A DNA stretch of 64,000 nt from Bacteroidota bacterium (GTDB taxonomy: Bacteria > Bacteroidota > Bacteroidia > B-17B0 > Aurantibacillaceae), in assembly GCA_029237825.1 (NCBI GenBank), contig JAQZBQ010000018.1, positions 18,944 through 82,943 on the forward strand, given 5' to 3'. The stretch's first letter is position 1. Each line of letters opens with the position of its first letter. Below the pieces are notes generated by a model. The model was not told the origin of the DNA and made no database searches. It saw nothing but the letters and a program-made list of their open reading frames with translations. Position numbers and translations under genes: made by a program. Shown here piece by piece: positions 53,393 to 61,512 of the stretch.

Positions 53393-54253
53393 TTAAAAAC
53401 GATAACCAAAACAGTACCCTAAATACACTTTAGGTGCACCACTATACTGAGGTTTTAGCATTACGGAGTTTCCAGGAGCTCCAATTGCTCCAAATACTTT
53501 AAAATTAAAATTTGGTGAGACTCTAAAAATCCATCCATTGGAGAACATCACAGACATTTGGAAAGCACTGGCATTTTCATAATTCTTTTGGTTACCAAGA
53601 GTATCCACTACATTCCGGTAATTATAACTCATATATTTACCCAATATTCCCATAAAGTACTGTACACGCCTCGTATTTCGCGGCATAAAATTAATTCCAA
53701 ATCCTAAGTCATATTTTTTCTTCGCGTTATCTTTTGAGTCTGCAATAAATAAATTCAATCCTCCCATACGCGGATTAAAACTATAACCACCTAAAAATGT
53801 GAGCGACATCCTGCTGTTAAAGACTTCTCTGTCATATAACAGTGTAACATCACCGTTAGCAAGTGCAAGGGCGTTAATCGAAATTAAATTACTATTGAGG
53901 TAATACAAATTAACCACAGGCTTTTCGCCGTTCTTTAAATGTCCTTGAGTTTGAGGTAGGGCAGAATTCACAGGAGCCGCTTGTTCCGTTTTAGGACTAA
54001 GCGTGTTAGGGTTTGAATTGATTACTTCCGTTACTCCATTCTGGTATTTAATTAGGACAACTTCTGATTTTACTATCACATACAATGGCCCGTCAAGATT
54101 AGCGTAATCTTTATACTTGATATTTACTGTTCCGATTTCAGTGATTTTACCTGGGATCATTTTACCAGAAGCAGTATAAATCATATCCTGAGCAACTACC
54201 CAAGTAGTAACACCAAAAAGAAACACCAACAAAAGGCTCCCGGCTCTCATCAT
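53393..54253 (-). CDS. Hypothetical secreted protein, paralogue of the previous gene
   Basis: 286 residues. A signal peptide (AGSLLLVFLFGVTTWVVAQ) is followed by the beta module MIYTASGKMIPGKITEIGTV and YVIVKSEVVLIKYQNGVTEV. A polar linker and a C-terminal set of strands come after (MSLTFLGGYSFNPRMGGLNL, YFMGILGKYMSYNYRN, PKVYLGYCFGYRF), ending in aromatic F as outer-membrane barrels do. The product probably sits in the outer membrane. The next paralogue starts only 2 bases after its stop. No known function. Confidence 0.7.
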   Translation of the reverse strand: MMRAGSLLLVFLFGVTTWVVAQDMIYTASGKMIPGKITEIGTVNIKYKDYANLDGPLYVIVKSEVVLIKYQNGVTEVINSNPNTLSPKTEQAAPVNSALPQTQGHLKNGEKPVVNLYYLNSNLISINALALANGDVTLLYDREVFNSRMSLTFLGGYSFNPRMGGLNLFIADSKDNAKKKYDLGFGINFMPRNTRRVQYFMGILGKYMSYNYRNVVDTLGNQKNYENASAFQMSVMFSNGWIFRVSPNFNFKVFGAIGAPGNSVMLKPQYSGAPKVYLGYCFGYRF

Positions 54254-54368
54254 TTTTTATACGCAGGATAAAAATAGCAATTAATACCATACAAATTACT
54301 TAAAACCAGAACATGCAACCGGACTTATTTTATGGAATATCTGTCCAATTCATTAATTTAGCGACTCA

Positions 54369-55823
54369 ATGACAAACATGTTTAAACTTAAAAATTATAT
54401 TAACGGTGAATTGGTTGAACCGGTTTCCAACGAATACATAAATAATTACGATCCATCGCGCGGAACCATTTATTCCCTGATACCTGATAGTGATACGAGA
54501 GACGCAGAACATGCGGTTGCCGCTGCTAAAGAGGCGTTTATATCTTGGAGCATCACCCCAAAAGAAACCCGATCGAAATTTCTACTGAAAATTGCCTCCC
54601 TGATTGAGGAACAGCTGGATCAACTAGCGCATGCGGAGAGCCTGGATAACGGAAAGCCTTTGCACCTCGCGAAGACAGTCGACATTCCAAGAGCGGCAGC
54701 GAACTTCCATTTTTATGGCACTGGAATCTTACATTACGCTGCACAGGCGCACAGCATGGAAGATACAGCTATCAATTATACGTTGCGCCAGCCTGTAGGT
54801 GTTGCAGGCTGTATTTCTCCATGGAATTTGCCACTTTACTTATTCAGCTGGAAAATAGCACCTGCACTGGCGGCAGGATGCACAGTAGTAGCAAAACCTT
54901 CTGAAATTACACCAATGACAGCTTACCTGCTCTCAGAAATATGTATCAAAGCAGCCTTGCCAAAGGGCGTACTTAATATTGTTCATGGTCATGGTCACAA
55001 AGTTGGTAATGCCATTGTTAGCCACGAAGATGTACCGCTTATTTCATTTACCGGCGGCACTACCACCGGTGCTCACATTGCCAGTATAGCAGCGCCGATG
55101 TTCAAAAAATTATCACTTGAACTGGGCGGAAAAAATCCGAACATCATTTTTGCAGATTGTGATTATGAAAAGATGCTATCAACCACCATGTTGTCTTCCT
55201 TTGCTAACCAGGGACAAATTTGTTTGTGTGGTTCACGGATTTTTATTGAACGCCCTATCTATGAAAAGTTTAAAACGGATTTTGTTGCAAAAACGCAGAA
55301 GTTAGTTGTTGGGGCTCCATTAGAGGAAAAGACAAAGATCGGGGCAGTAGTTTCAAAACCGCACATGGAAAAAATCCTTTCCTATATCAACCTGGCAAAA
55401 GAAGAAGGCGGCACCATTTTATGCGGTGGGAAACCTGCACATTTAACTGGAGAATTTGAAAATGGCTATTACCTTGAACCAACAATTATTGAAGGTTTAA
55501 GTTATGATTGCCGCACGAATCAGGAAGAGATTTTCGGTCCTGTAGTAACCATTATGCCTTTTGATAAAGAAGAAGAAGTAATCAAATACGCAAACTCTAC
55601 ACAATATGGATTGGCCTCAGTGCTTTGGACACAGGATGTAACAAAGGCAAACCGGATAGCCATGAATTTACATACTGGAATTGTTTGGATTAATTGTTGG
55701 TTATTAAGGGACTTGCGAACACCTTTTGGCGGCGTGAAGTCATCAGGTGTTGGAAGAGAAGGTGGGTTTGAAGCCCTGGACTTTTTTACTGAGCCAAAGA
55801 ATGTATGTATTAAATTAAAATGA
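54369..55823 (+). CDS. Aldehyde dehydrogenase, 2-aminomuconate-semialdehyde dehydrogenase type
   Basis: 484 residues of the NAD-dependent ALDH superfamily. ISPWNLPLYLFSWKIAPALA is the cofactor-binding region, E251 lies in LSLELGGKNPNIIF and the catalytic C285 in FANQGQICLCGSRIF. GVWINCW-type sequence (IVWINCWLLRDLRTPFGG) near the C-terminus is typical of 2-aminomuconic/2-hydroxymuconic semialdehyde dehydrogenases. A RidA-type protein resembling 2-aminomuconate deaminase is encoded 1.4 kb downstream, which supports a role in tryptophan (kynurenine) breakdown. Other pathway genes are not in the window, so this is a family-level assignment. Confidence 0.83.
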   Translation: MTNMFKLKNYINGELVEPVSNEYINNYDPSRGTIYSLIPDSDTRDAEHAVAAAKEAFISWSITPKETRSKFLLKIASLIEEQLDQLAHAESLDNGKPLHLAKTVDIPRAAANFHFYGTGILHYAAQAHSMEDTAINYTLRQPVGVAGCISPWNLPLYLFSWKIAPALAAGCTVVAKPSEITPMTAYLLSEICIKAALPKGVLNIVHGHGHKVGNAIVSHEDVPLISFTGGTTTGAHIASIAAPMFKKLSLELGGKNPNIIFADCDYEKMLSTTMLSSFANQGQICLCGSRIFIERPIYEKFKTDFVAKTQKLVVGAPLEEKTKIGAVVSKPHMEKILSYINLAKEEGGTILCGGKPAHLTGEFENGYYLEPTIIEGLSYDCRTNQEEIFGPVVTIMPFDKEEEVIKYANSTQYGLASVLWTQDVTKANRIAMNLHTGIVWINCWLLRDLRTPFGGVKSSGVGREGGFEALDFFTEPKNVCIKLK

Positions 55824-55856
55824 TAAACAATCAATCGATTAAACACCATAAACTAA

Positions 55857-56903
55857 ATGTTAGAAAATAGCCAACGAACAGAATTAAACTCACTTGGAGA
55901 ATTTGGTTTAATCAAGCATCTTACGGAACATGTAGAAATTCATAATTCGTCCACAGTAAAGGGAATTGGTGATGATGCAGCAGTCATAAAATTTGATAAC
56001 GAAAAACACACACTCGTGTCAACTGACATGTTGGTTGAAGGTGTTCATTTCGATTTAACCTACGTACCATTAAAGCATTTAGGATACAAATCCATCATAG
56101 TAAACCTTTCTGATATTTGCGCCATGAATGGCATTCCTAAGCAGGTAACAGTTAGTATTGCAGCATCTAATCGTTTTTCTGTTGAAGCATTAGAGGAGTT
56201 GTACGCAGGCATGTTATTTGCCTGTAATAAATACCAGGTTGATTTAATTGGTGGCGATACTACTTCAACTACCAGCGGTCTTATCATTAGCGTTACCGTT
56301 ATTGGCGAAGCAAATAAAGATGACATTGTTTATAGAAACGGCGCTAAGGAAAAAGACCTTTTGTGTGTAAGTGGTGACCTGGGAGGCGCCTATATGGGTT
56401 TACAGGTTTTAGAGCGGGAGAAATTTGTTTTTAAAGACAATCCCAACATTCAACCGGACCTTGTTGGAAATGATTATATTCTCGAGCGCCAGTTAAAACC
56501 AGAAGCACGCGTTGACATTATCGAAATATTAAAAGGACTTGGTGTAAAGCCAACAAGTATGATTGATGTAAGCGATGGATTAGCATCTGAACTCATGCAT
56601 ATTTGCACACAATCAGAATTGGGGTGTGAACTTTATGAAGAAAAGATTCCACTGGATCCTCAAACGTTTGACAGAGCACGTGAATTTAATCTTGACCCAA
56701 CAGTTTGCGCGTTGAGTGGCGGTGAAGATTATGAGTTACTTTTCACTGTACCGATGTCTGATTACGATAAAATAAAGCACCTGCCCGATTTTACTATTAT
56801 TGGCCATATGACACCTAAGAGCAGCGGAATAAACCTCGTGGCAAAAGCAGGAACCTCTCACCCAATTACAGCACAAGGTTGGAATGCATTCAAACAAAAT
56901 TAA
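55857..56903 (+). CDS. thiL: Thiamine-monophosphate kinase
   Basis: Phosphorylates thiamine monophosphate to the active cofactor thiamine diphosphate. Its 348 residues have VKGIGDDAAVIKF, LVSTDMLVEGVHFD, LIGGDTTSTTSGLIISVTV, MIDVSDGLASELMHI and LSGGEDYELLFTVP, the standard PurM/AIR synthetase-like motifs. Length is normal. It lies 33 bases after the aldehyde dehydrogenase and its stop codon directly abuts the next ATG, so a shared transcript is likely. Confidence 0.95.
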   Translation: MLENSQRTELNSLGEFGLIKHLTEHVEIHNSSTVKGIGDDAAVIKFDNEKHTLVSTDMLVEGVHFDLTYVPLKHLGYKSIIVNLSDICAMNGIPKQVTVSIAASNRFSVEALEELYAGMLFACNKYQVDLIGGDTTSTTSGLIISVTVIGEANKDDIVYRNGAKEKDLLCVSGDLGGAYMGLQVLEREKFVFKDNPNIQPDLVGNDYILERQLKPEARVDIIEILKGLGVKPTSMIDVSDGLASELMHICTQSELGCELYEEKIPLDPQTFDRAREFNLDPTVCALSGGEDYELLFTVPMSDYDKIKHLPDFTIIGHMTPKSSGINLVAKAGTSHPITAQGWNAFKQN

Positions 56904-57245
56904 ATGAAAAGCTGCCTTTACTTGTTCCTGATTAGCTTCTTTGTATTGAACTGTGATTCAAAAAAAACAAGTATTGCAGGAATCGTAGTAGATAAAATTA
57001 GCAGTGCGCCCGTTGCTGATGTGTTGGTAAGCTATGTGCAATGCAAAGAAAACGGAGAAGATTGCGCTGAAATCATCATTGGGCAGGTTTATACGCTAAC
57101 CGACGGAACATTTAAAATTGACCAGAAACGCGCGTTTAAATCAAGGAAGAGATGGATTACTGTCCATAGAGGATCGAAAAAGATTGGACAGGCTGACAAT
57201 ATCGGTTTGTTGGATAAAACTATTAAAATTGAAATTACACCTTAA
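56904..57245 (+). CDS. Small secreted protein with a carboxypeptidase-regulatory-like domain
   Basis: 113 residues. The N-terminus MKSCLYLFLISFFVLNC may be a lipoprotein signal (C17), though N at -1 is not the usual lipobox. The rest is a beta-sandwich: SIAGIVVDKISSAPVADVLV, then GQVYTLTDGTFKIDQKRAF and KTIKIEI. That is the pattern of CarboxypepD_reg/transthyretin-like domains found on many Bacteroidota envelope proteins. Function unknown. It starts on the base after the thiL stop. Confidence 0.7.
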   Translation: MKSCLYLFLISFFVLNCDSKKTSIAGIVVDKISSAPVADVLVSYVQCKENGEDCAEIIIGQVYTLTDGTFKIDQKRAFKSRKRWITVHRGSKKIGQADNIGLLDKTIKIEITP

Positions 57246-57256
57246 CTCAGAATTAT

Positions 57257-57679
57257 ATGGAAAATCAGAATTCAATTGAATCGTCGAAAGCACCTGAACC
57301 GGTTGGTTTATATCCACATGCACGACGCGTTGGAAATTTATTATTTTTAAGCGGTGTTGGCCCACGTGAACGTGGCACAAAAAAAATTCCCGGTGTTGAG
57401 CTTGATGAATCAGGAAAAATTATTTCCTACGATATAGCAACCCAATGTCACAGTGTATTCAGGAACATCAAATACATATTAGAAGATGCCGGGAGCAGTT
57501 GGGAAAAAATGGTTGATGTACAGGTATTTTTAACCAACATGAAAGATGACTTTCCTATATACAATAAAATTTGGGCTGAATATTTTAAAGAAAATCCTCC
57601 ATGTCGTACAACCATTGAAATTAACTGTTTACCAACGCCTATTGCAATTGAATTAAAAGTAATAGCGACAATAGATTAA
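57257..57679 (+). CDS. RidA family protein, 2-aminomuconate deaminase-like
   Basis: 140 residues of the YjgF/YER057c/UK114 fold, with PHARRVGNLLFLSGVGPRER, the active-site arginine region ENPPCRTTIEINCLPTPIAI and the final ELKVIATID. The PHARRVGNLLFLSGVGPR form, with an added N-terminal arm, is that of AmnD-type 2-aminomuconate deaminases rather than general RidA. Those remove the amino group of 2-aminomuconate in the kynurenine pathway. The AmnC-like dehydrogenase in the same run supports this. Confidence 0.8.
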   Translation: MENQNSIESSKAPEPVGLYPHARRVGNLLFLSGVGPRERGTKKIPGVELDESGKIISYDIATQCHSVFRNIKYILEDAGSSWEKMVDVQVFLTNMKDDFPIYNKIWAEYFKENPPCRTTIEINCLPTPIAIELKVIATID

Positions 57680-57874
57680 AAAAATCGACTTCCTTACCAT
57701 ACCCGGTTTTTAATTTCACATTTCCAAGCAAAGTTTCAATTGCAGTACGAAGCCACTTTTCATTGACAGAAATGCATAAATCCCGACCGTGCCTTTTAAT
57801 AAAATGGTTTTTTCATAATACCGTTTTCATTGATTGCATGTATTTTCGTGCTGAGTAAAAATCAAAATGCAATT

Positions 57875-58282
57875 ATGACGACAAAAGTTTTTATCAATCT
57901 TCCTGTAAAAGACCTCGCCGCGTCAATGGAATTTTACAGCAAATTAGGCTTTCAAAACAACCCGCAATTCACAGATCAAACCGCTGCATGCATGGTTTTT
58001 AGCGAAAACCTGTATGTGATGCTGCTTACCTATGAAAAGTTTAGGAATTTTACAAAGAAAGAAATTGGCGACGCATCTCAAACAACACAGATGCTTTTGG
58101 CCGTGAGTGTTGAAACTAAGGATAAAGTAAAAGAACTGATAAATCTTGCTGTTAAGTCAGGTGGCAGTATTTACATGGACGCAGCCGAATATGAATGGAT
58201 GTATCAGCACAGTTTTGCAGACCCTGATGGCCATCAGTGGGAAGTGTTTTATATGGATGAAAGCAAACTACCTAAAACGTAA
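57875..58282 (+). CDS. VOC (glyoxalase/bleomycin-resistance) fold protein
   Basis: 135 residues from the ATG at 57875: MTTKVFINLPVKDLAASMEF, LYVMLLTYEKFRNFTK and HSFADPDGHQWEVFYMDE, the last holding the usual metal-site His and Glu of glyoxalase-type proteins. The substrate is unknown. It is the first gene of a tight run of five small genes ending at 60627. The 195 bases before it (57680-57874) hold no supported gene, only an A+T-rich stretch. An upstream in-frame extension to 57830 has no family sequence. Confidence 0.8.
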   Translation: MTTKVFINLPVKDLAASMEFYSKLGFQNNPQFTDQTAACMVFSENLYVMLLTYEKFRNFTKKEIGDASQTTQMLLAVSVETKDKVKELINLAVKSGGSIYMDAAEYEWMYQHSFADPDGHQWEVFYMDESKLPKT

Positions 58283-58285
58283 GCA

Positions 58286-59305
58286 ATGGTAACAAGCGAA
58301 CAGTTTACCCGCCTAGCTTTGTCGTTCGATGATACAGAGGAAAGTGCACATTTTAAAAAAACATCATTTCGGGTAAACAAAAAAATATTTGCCACCCTGG
58401 ATGAAAAACAAAAAAAGGCGGTCATAAAATTGTCTGATGTACACCAGTCTGTGTTTGGATCATTAGACCCTGCAGTAATCTATCCTGTAAAAGGCTCATG
58501 GGGGAAGCAAGGTTGGTCAGAGATTAATCTAACCAAAGTTAAAAAAAGTGTTTTGACGGATGCTTTAAAGCTATCCTATGAAAATGTTGCACCTAAAAAA
58601 TCCCAATTAAAAATCTGCGATAAAGGCCATGAATTTTATAAAAGCAGTTCGTGTCCTGTGTGTCCAATTTGCGAGAAAAATAAAAAACCGTTGAAAGGAT
58701 TTCTTTCTCAACTTTCTGCCCCTGCACGACGCGCGCTTGAAAATGCAGGAATAAAAACGCCTGCGCAACTGAGAAAAAAAACGGAGAAAGAGCTTTTAGC
58801 TTTGCATGGCATGGGCCCTGGATCCATCCCTAAAATACGCGCCATTCTTGCTTCCCAAACTGAGAAAAACAATACAATTAAACACGTTCCGAAACAGAAT
58901 GATTTGAAAAAAGGTGTAAATGAAGTTTCAGACTTTATTCAGAAATTGGATCCCCGATACAAGGAAATAATGACAGTACTTCGAAGAATTATTTTAGGTG
59001 CAGATACACATATTCAAGAGCAAATTAAATGGAATGTACCTTCATTTTTTTATACCGGAGAAATGAAACCTTTCAATCCTAAGGAGTATAAACGTGATCT
59101 CATCGTTACAAATATCCGCCAAAAAGACCATCTTTTGCTGATACTACCAAGTGGTGCAAAATTGAATGGCTGTTCACCCATACTCGAAGGTGATTACAAT
59201 GATGGCAGGAGGATGATAAAAATTTATGATCTTCAGGATCTAAAAATAAAAACAAAGGAGATCCAAAAAGTTATTAAAAAGTGGCTTAGCCTAATTGACA
59301 AATAA
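58286..59305 (+). CDS. Fusion of YjbR/MmcQ, zinc-ribbon, helix-hairpin-helix and DUF1801 domains
   Basis: 339 residues. Residues 1-105 are a MmcQ/YjbR domain (LALSFDDTEESAHFKKTSFR, GSWGKQGWSEINL). Residues 108-130 form a small Cys/His cluster (CDKGHEFYKSSSCPVCPIC). Residues 135-190 are a helix-hairpin-helix like the RNA polymerase alpha C-terminal domain (APARRALENAGIKTPAQLRK, LLALHGMGPGSIPKIRAIL). Residues 205-339 are a DUF1801 (YdhG/frataxin-like) domain (VSDFIQKLDPRYKEIMTVLR, QEQIKWNVPSFFY). The parts occur alone in many genomes, and a fusion of all four is uncommon to me. Function is unknown. The separate DUF1801 gene at 60268 is a distant relative of the C-terminal domain. Confidence 0.75.
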   Translation: MVTSEQFTRLALSFDDTEESAHFKKTSFRVNKKIFATLDEKQKKAVIKLSDVHQSVFGSLDPAVIYPVKGSWGKQGWSEINLTKVKKSVLTDALKLSYENVAPKKSQLKICDKGHEFYKSSSCPVCPICEKNKKPLKGFLSQLSAPARRALENAGIKTPAQLRKKTEKELLALHGMGPGSIPKIRAILASQTEKNNTIKHVPKQNDLKKGVNEVSDFIQKLDPRYKEIMTVLRRIILGADTHIQEQIKWNVPSFFYTGEMKPFNPKEYKRDLIVTNIRQKDHLLLILPSGAKLNGCSPILEGDYNDGRRMIKIYDLQDLKIKTKEIQKVIKKWLSLIDK

Positions 59306-59318
59306 AAAAAATGTTACT

Positions 59319-59768
59319 ATGGAAAAACTACATTATTCAATTTTAATCAATGCACCGAAGAAGAAGGTATGGGAAACTATGCTCAACGATAAAACATACC
59401 GTGAATGGACCAAAGCATTTCATGAAGGCTCCTATTTTGAAGGCAATTGGGAAAAAGGAAGTGAAATGCGTTTTTTAGGACCAGACGCGGGAGGCGAGCT
59501 TCAAGGGATGTATAGTAAAATAAAGGAAAATATTCCCTATCAATATATTTCAATTCAGCATTTAGGTGCAATTAGAAATGGAAAAATTGATACAACAAGT
59601 GAGGAAGTAAAAAAATGGGCTCCTGCTCTTGAAAATTACACTTTCGAAGAAAAAGGTGAACACACAGAACTTTTAATTGAAATGGATATTGCCGCCGAAT
59701 ATAAAGAAGAGTTTGACAAGATGTGGGGGAGAGCCTTAAAGCTACTGAAACAACAATGTGAAAATTAA
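59319..59768 (+). CDS. SRPBCC/AHSA1-like protein
   Basis: About 149 residues of the START/Bet v1 fold. It begins LHYSILINAPKKKVWETMLN with the typical DKTYREWTKAFHEGSYFEGN turn, and ends with the long helix EFDKMWGRALKLLKQQCEN. Such proteins bind hydrophobic ligands; the ligand is unknown. The ATG at 59319 is chosen because upstream residues are not family-like. It follows the four-domain fusion by 13 bases. Confidence 0.78.
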   Translation: MEKLHYSILINAPKKKVWETMLNDKTYREWTKAFHEGSYFEGNWEKGSEMRFLGPDAGGELQGMYSKIKENIPYQYISIQHLGAIRNGKIDTTSEEVKKWAPALENYTFEEKGEHTELLIEMDIAAEYKEEFDKMWGRALKLLKQQCEN

Positions 59769-59779
59769 CGACAATTATA

Positions 59780-60265
59780 ATGACGAATTCTCAAAAAATG
59801 TCAATTTGCTTATGGTTTGATAACCAGGCGGAAGAAGCTGCAAAGTTCTACACTTCGGTTTTTAAAAATTCGAAAATGGGTCATGTGAGTCGCTATGGGA
59901 AAGCTGGTTTTGAAATTCACAGGCAGCCTGAAGGACGCGCAATGGTTGTTGAATTCAGTTTAAACGGGCTCGATTTCAAAGCCTTGAACGGAGGCCCGCA
60001 ATTTAAATTCAATGAGTCCATGTCGGTTGTAATAACATGTGAGACACAAGAAGAAATCGACTATTATTGGGAAAAGCTTACGTCTGATGGTGGAATGGAA
60101 AGTCAATGCGGATGGTTAAAAGACAAATTCGGAATTTCCTGGCAAATCGTTCCAGCCGTGCTGAGTTCCTTAATGAGTGTCCCTTCAAAAGCAGAAAATG
60201 TGGTGAACGCGTTTATGAAGATGAAAAAATTTGATATCGAAACATTAAAGCAAGCAGCTCGATAA
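59780..60265 (+). CDS. PhnB-type VOC protein
   Basis: 161 residues: SICLWFDNQAEEAAKFYTSV, HVSRYGKAGFEIHRQPEGRA, VEFSLNGLDFKALNGGPQFK and WLKDKFGISWQIVPAVLSSL. The last is the typical 3-demethylubiquinone-like/PhnB pattern in which the metal site is changed. The family name does not imply phosphonate metabolism. It sits 2 bases before the DUF1801 gene. Confidence 0.82.
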   Translation: MTNSQKMSICLWFDNQAEEAAKFYTSVFKNSKMGHVSRYGKAGFEIHRQPEGRAMVVEFSLNGLDFKALNGGPQFKFNESMSVVITCETQEEIDYYWEKLTSDGGMESQCGWLKDKFGISWQIVPAVLSSLMSVPSKAENVVNAFMKMKKFDIETLKQAAR

Positions 60266-60267
60266 TC

Positions 60268-60627
60268 ATGAATGCCTCTTATAAATCCATTGATGATTAT
60301 ATTTCCAAACAAGATAAGAATGTACGTCCAATTTTGGCCGAATTGCGCAAAGCTGTATTATCCCAGGCGCCTCAAGCTGAGGAATGTATTAGCTATAATA
60401 TGCCAGCGTTTCGTTATCACGGCATTTTGGTATATTTTGCGGCCTTTAAAAATCACATCGGTTTTTATGCTTTACCCTCAGTTCATAATTCCTTTCAAAA
60501 AGAACTCTCTGAGTATAAACAAGGACGAGGTTCTGTGCAGTTTCCTCTAACTAAACCAATACCCTATACATTAATCAAAAAAATGGTTAAATTCAGAGTA
60601 AAAGAGAACCTCGAAAAAATTAAATAG
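60268..60627 (+). CDS. DUF1801 (YdhG/frataxin-like) protein
   Basis: 119 residues. SIDDYISKQDKNVRPILAEL, QAEECISYNMPAFRYHGILV and YFAAFKNHIGFYALPS are the hallmark strands of this CyaY-like fold, which has been proposed as an iron chaperone. It is the last gene of the small-domain cluster. Its role is unproven. The C-terminal part of the fusion protein encoded at 58286 is a distant relative. Confidence 0.8.
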   Translation: MNASYKSIDDYISKQDKNVRPILAELRKAVLSQAPQAEECISYNMPAFRYHGILVYFAAFKNHIGFYALPSVHNSFQKELSEYKQGRGSVQFPLTKPIPYTLIKKMVKFRVKENLEKIK

Positions 60628-60654
60628 TAATTTCACCACCACACCTGCATAACC

Positions 60655-61341
60655 ATGGATACAGAAATGATCATATCTCTTATAACACTTATTGTGTTAG
60701 AAATTGTTTTAGGAATTGACAATATCATTTTCATATCCTTACTAACCGATAAATTACCGAAAGAAAAGCGTTCCAAAGCAAGGTTAATTGGTTTGAGCCT
60801 CGCTTTGGTATTGAGGCTTATTTTATTGGCCGGAATAAGTTGGATTCTTAAACTAGATCAGGAGCTGTTTCAGATTTCAGGAAGACCGTTTTCGGGAAAA
60901 GATTTGATTCTCATTGCGGGAGGATTATTTCTCTTATATAAAAGCAGCAAAGAAATATTTGAGAAAACAGAAGATCATGAACCAACCAACATTAAAAAAG
61001 GGCATAGTTCCTTTAACAATATTATCGGTCAAATTTTGTTGCTGGATCTTGTTTTTTCCGTGGATAGTATCATCACAGCAGTGGGCTTAGTAGATGAACT
61101 TTGGATTATGTACGTGGCTGTAATCGTTTCCATTACCATTATGTTATTGGTTTCTAAAAAAATCAGCAATTTCATTAATAAACACCCGTCATTAAAAGTG
61201 TTGGCGCTTTGCTTTTTAATGATGATTGGTTTGGCGTTAATAGCAGAAGGATTCCGATTACACATTCCTAAAGCCTATATTTATTTCTCCATGGCTTTTT
61301 CCTTTTTTGTTAACATCATGCAAATCAGAAAGAAAGGATAA
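60655..61341 (+). CDS. TerC family membrane protein
   Basis: 228 residues with about seven transmembrane helices. The two TerC motifs are clear: VLEIVLGIDNIIFISLLTDK near the start, with Asp on the helix, and LLDLVFSVDSIITAVGLVDE in the middle. The family is linked to tellurite resistance and, more generally, to metal (manganese) export during protein secretion; no ter operon lies here. It is 27 bases after the DUF1801 gene. The 171 bases after it hold a candidate promoter for the ALDH7 gene. Confidence 0.88.
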   Translation: MDTEMIISLITLIVLEIVLGIDNIIFISLLTDKLPKEKRSKARLIGLSLALVLRLILLAGISWILKLDQELFQISGRPFSGKDLILIAGGLFLLYKSSKEIFEKTEDHEPTNIKKGHSSFNNIIGQILLLDLVFSVDSIITAVGLVDELWIMYVAVIVSITIMLLVSKKISNFINKHPSLKVLALCFLMMIGLALIAEGFRLHIPKAYIYFSMAFSFFVNIMQIRKKG

Positions 61342-61442
61342 GCTATCATCTTGGGTTGTAAAATTGATTTTGTTTGTTGCGACTTAAAACATCCTCGGTG
61401 AGATAACGCGTGATTTTCAAGTTTTTCACATTTCGTCCAATT

Positions 61443-61475
61443 TTTGATATCAACCTGATATATTGGGTATATTTA
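61443..61475 (+). promoter_or_regulatory. Candidate promoter of the ALDH7 gene
   Basis: TTTG (61443-61446) is followed after 21 bp by TATATTTA (61468-61475), one base short of TAnnTTTG. The start codon is 37 bases further on. A perfect dyad lies in the spacer (see 61447-61461). Confidence 0.4.
61447..61461. promoter_or_regulatory. Operator-like dyad in the promoter spacer
   Basis: ATATCA and TGATAT flank ACC, forming a perfect 6-bp inverted repeat exactly between the -33 and -7 elements. A regulator bound here would block RNA polymerase. Confidence 0.35.
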
Positions 61476-61512
61476 ACCTTCAAAAATCAAAAAAAACAGC
61501 GTTAAATTTTTT

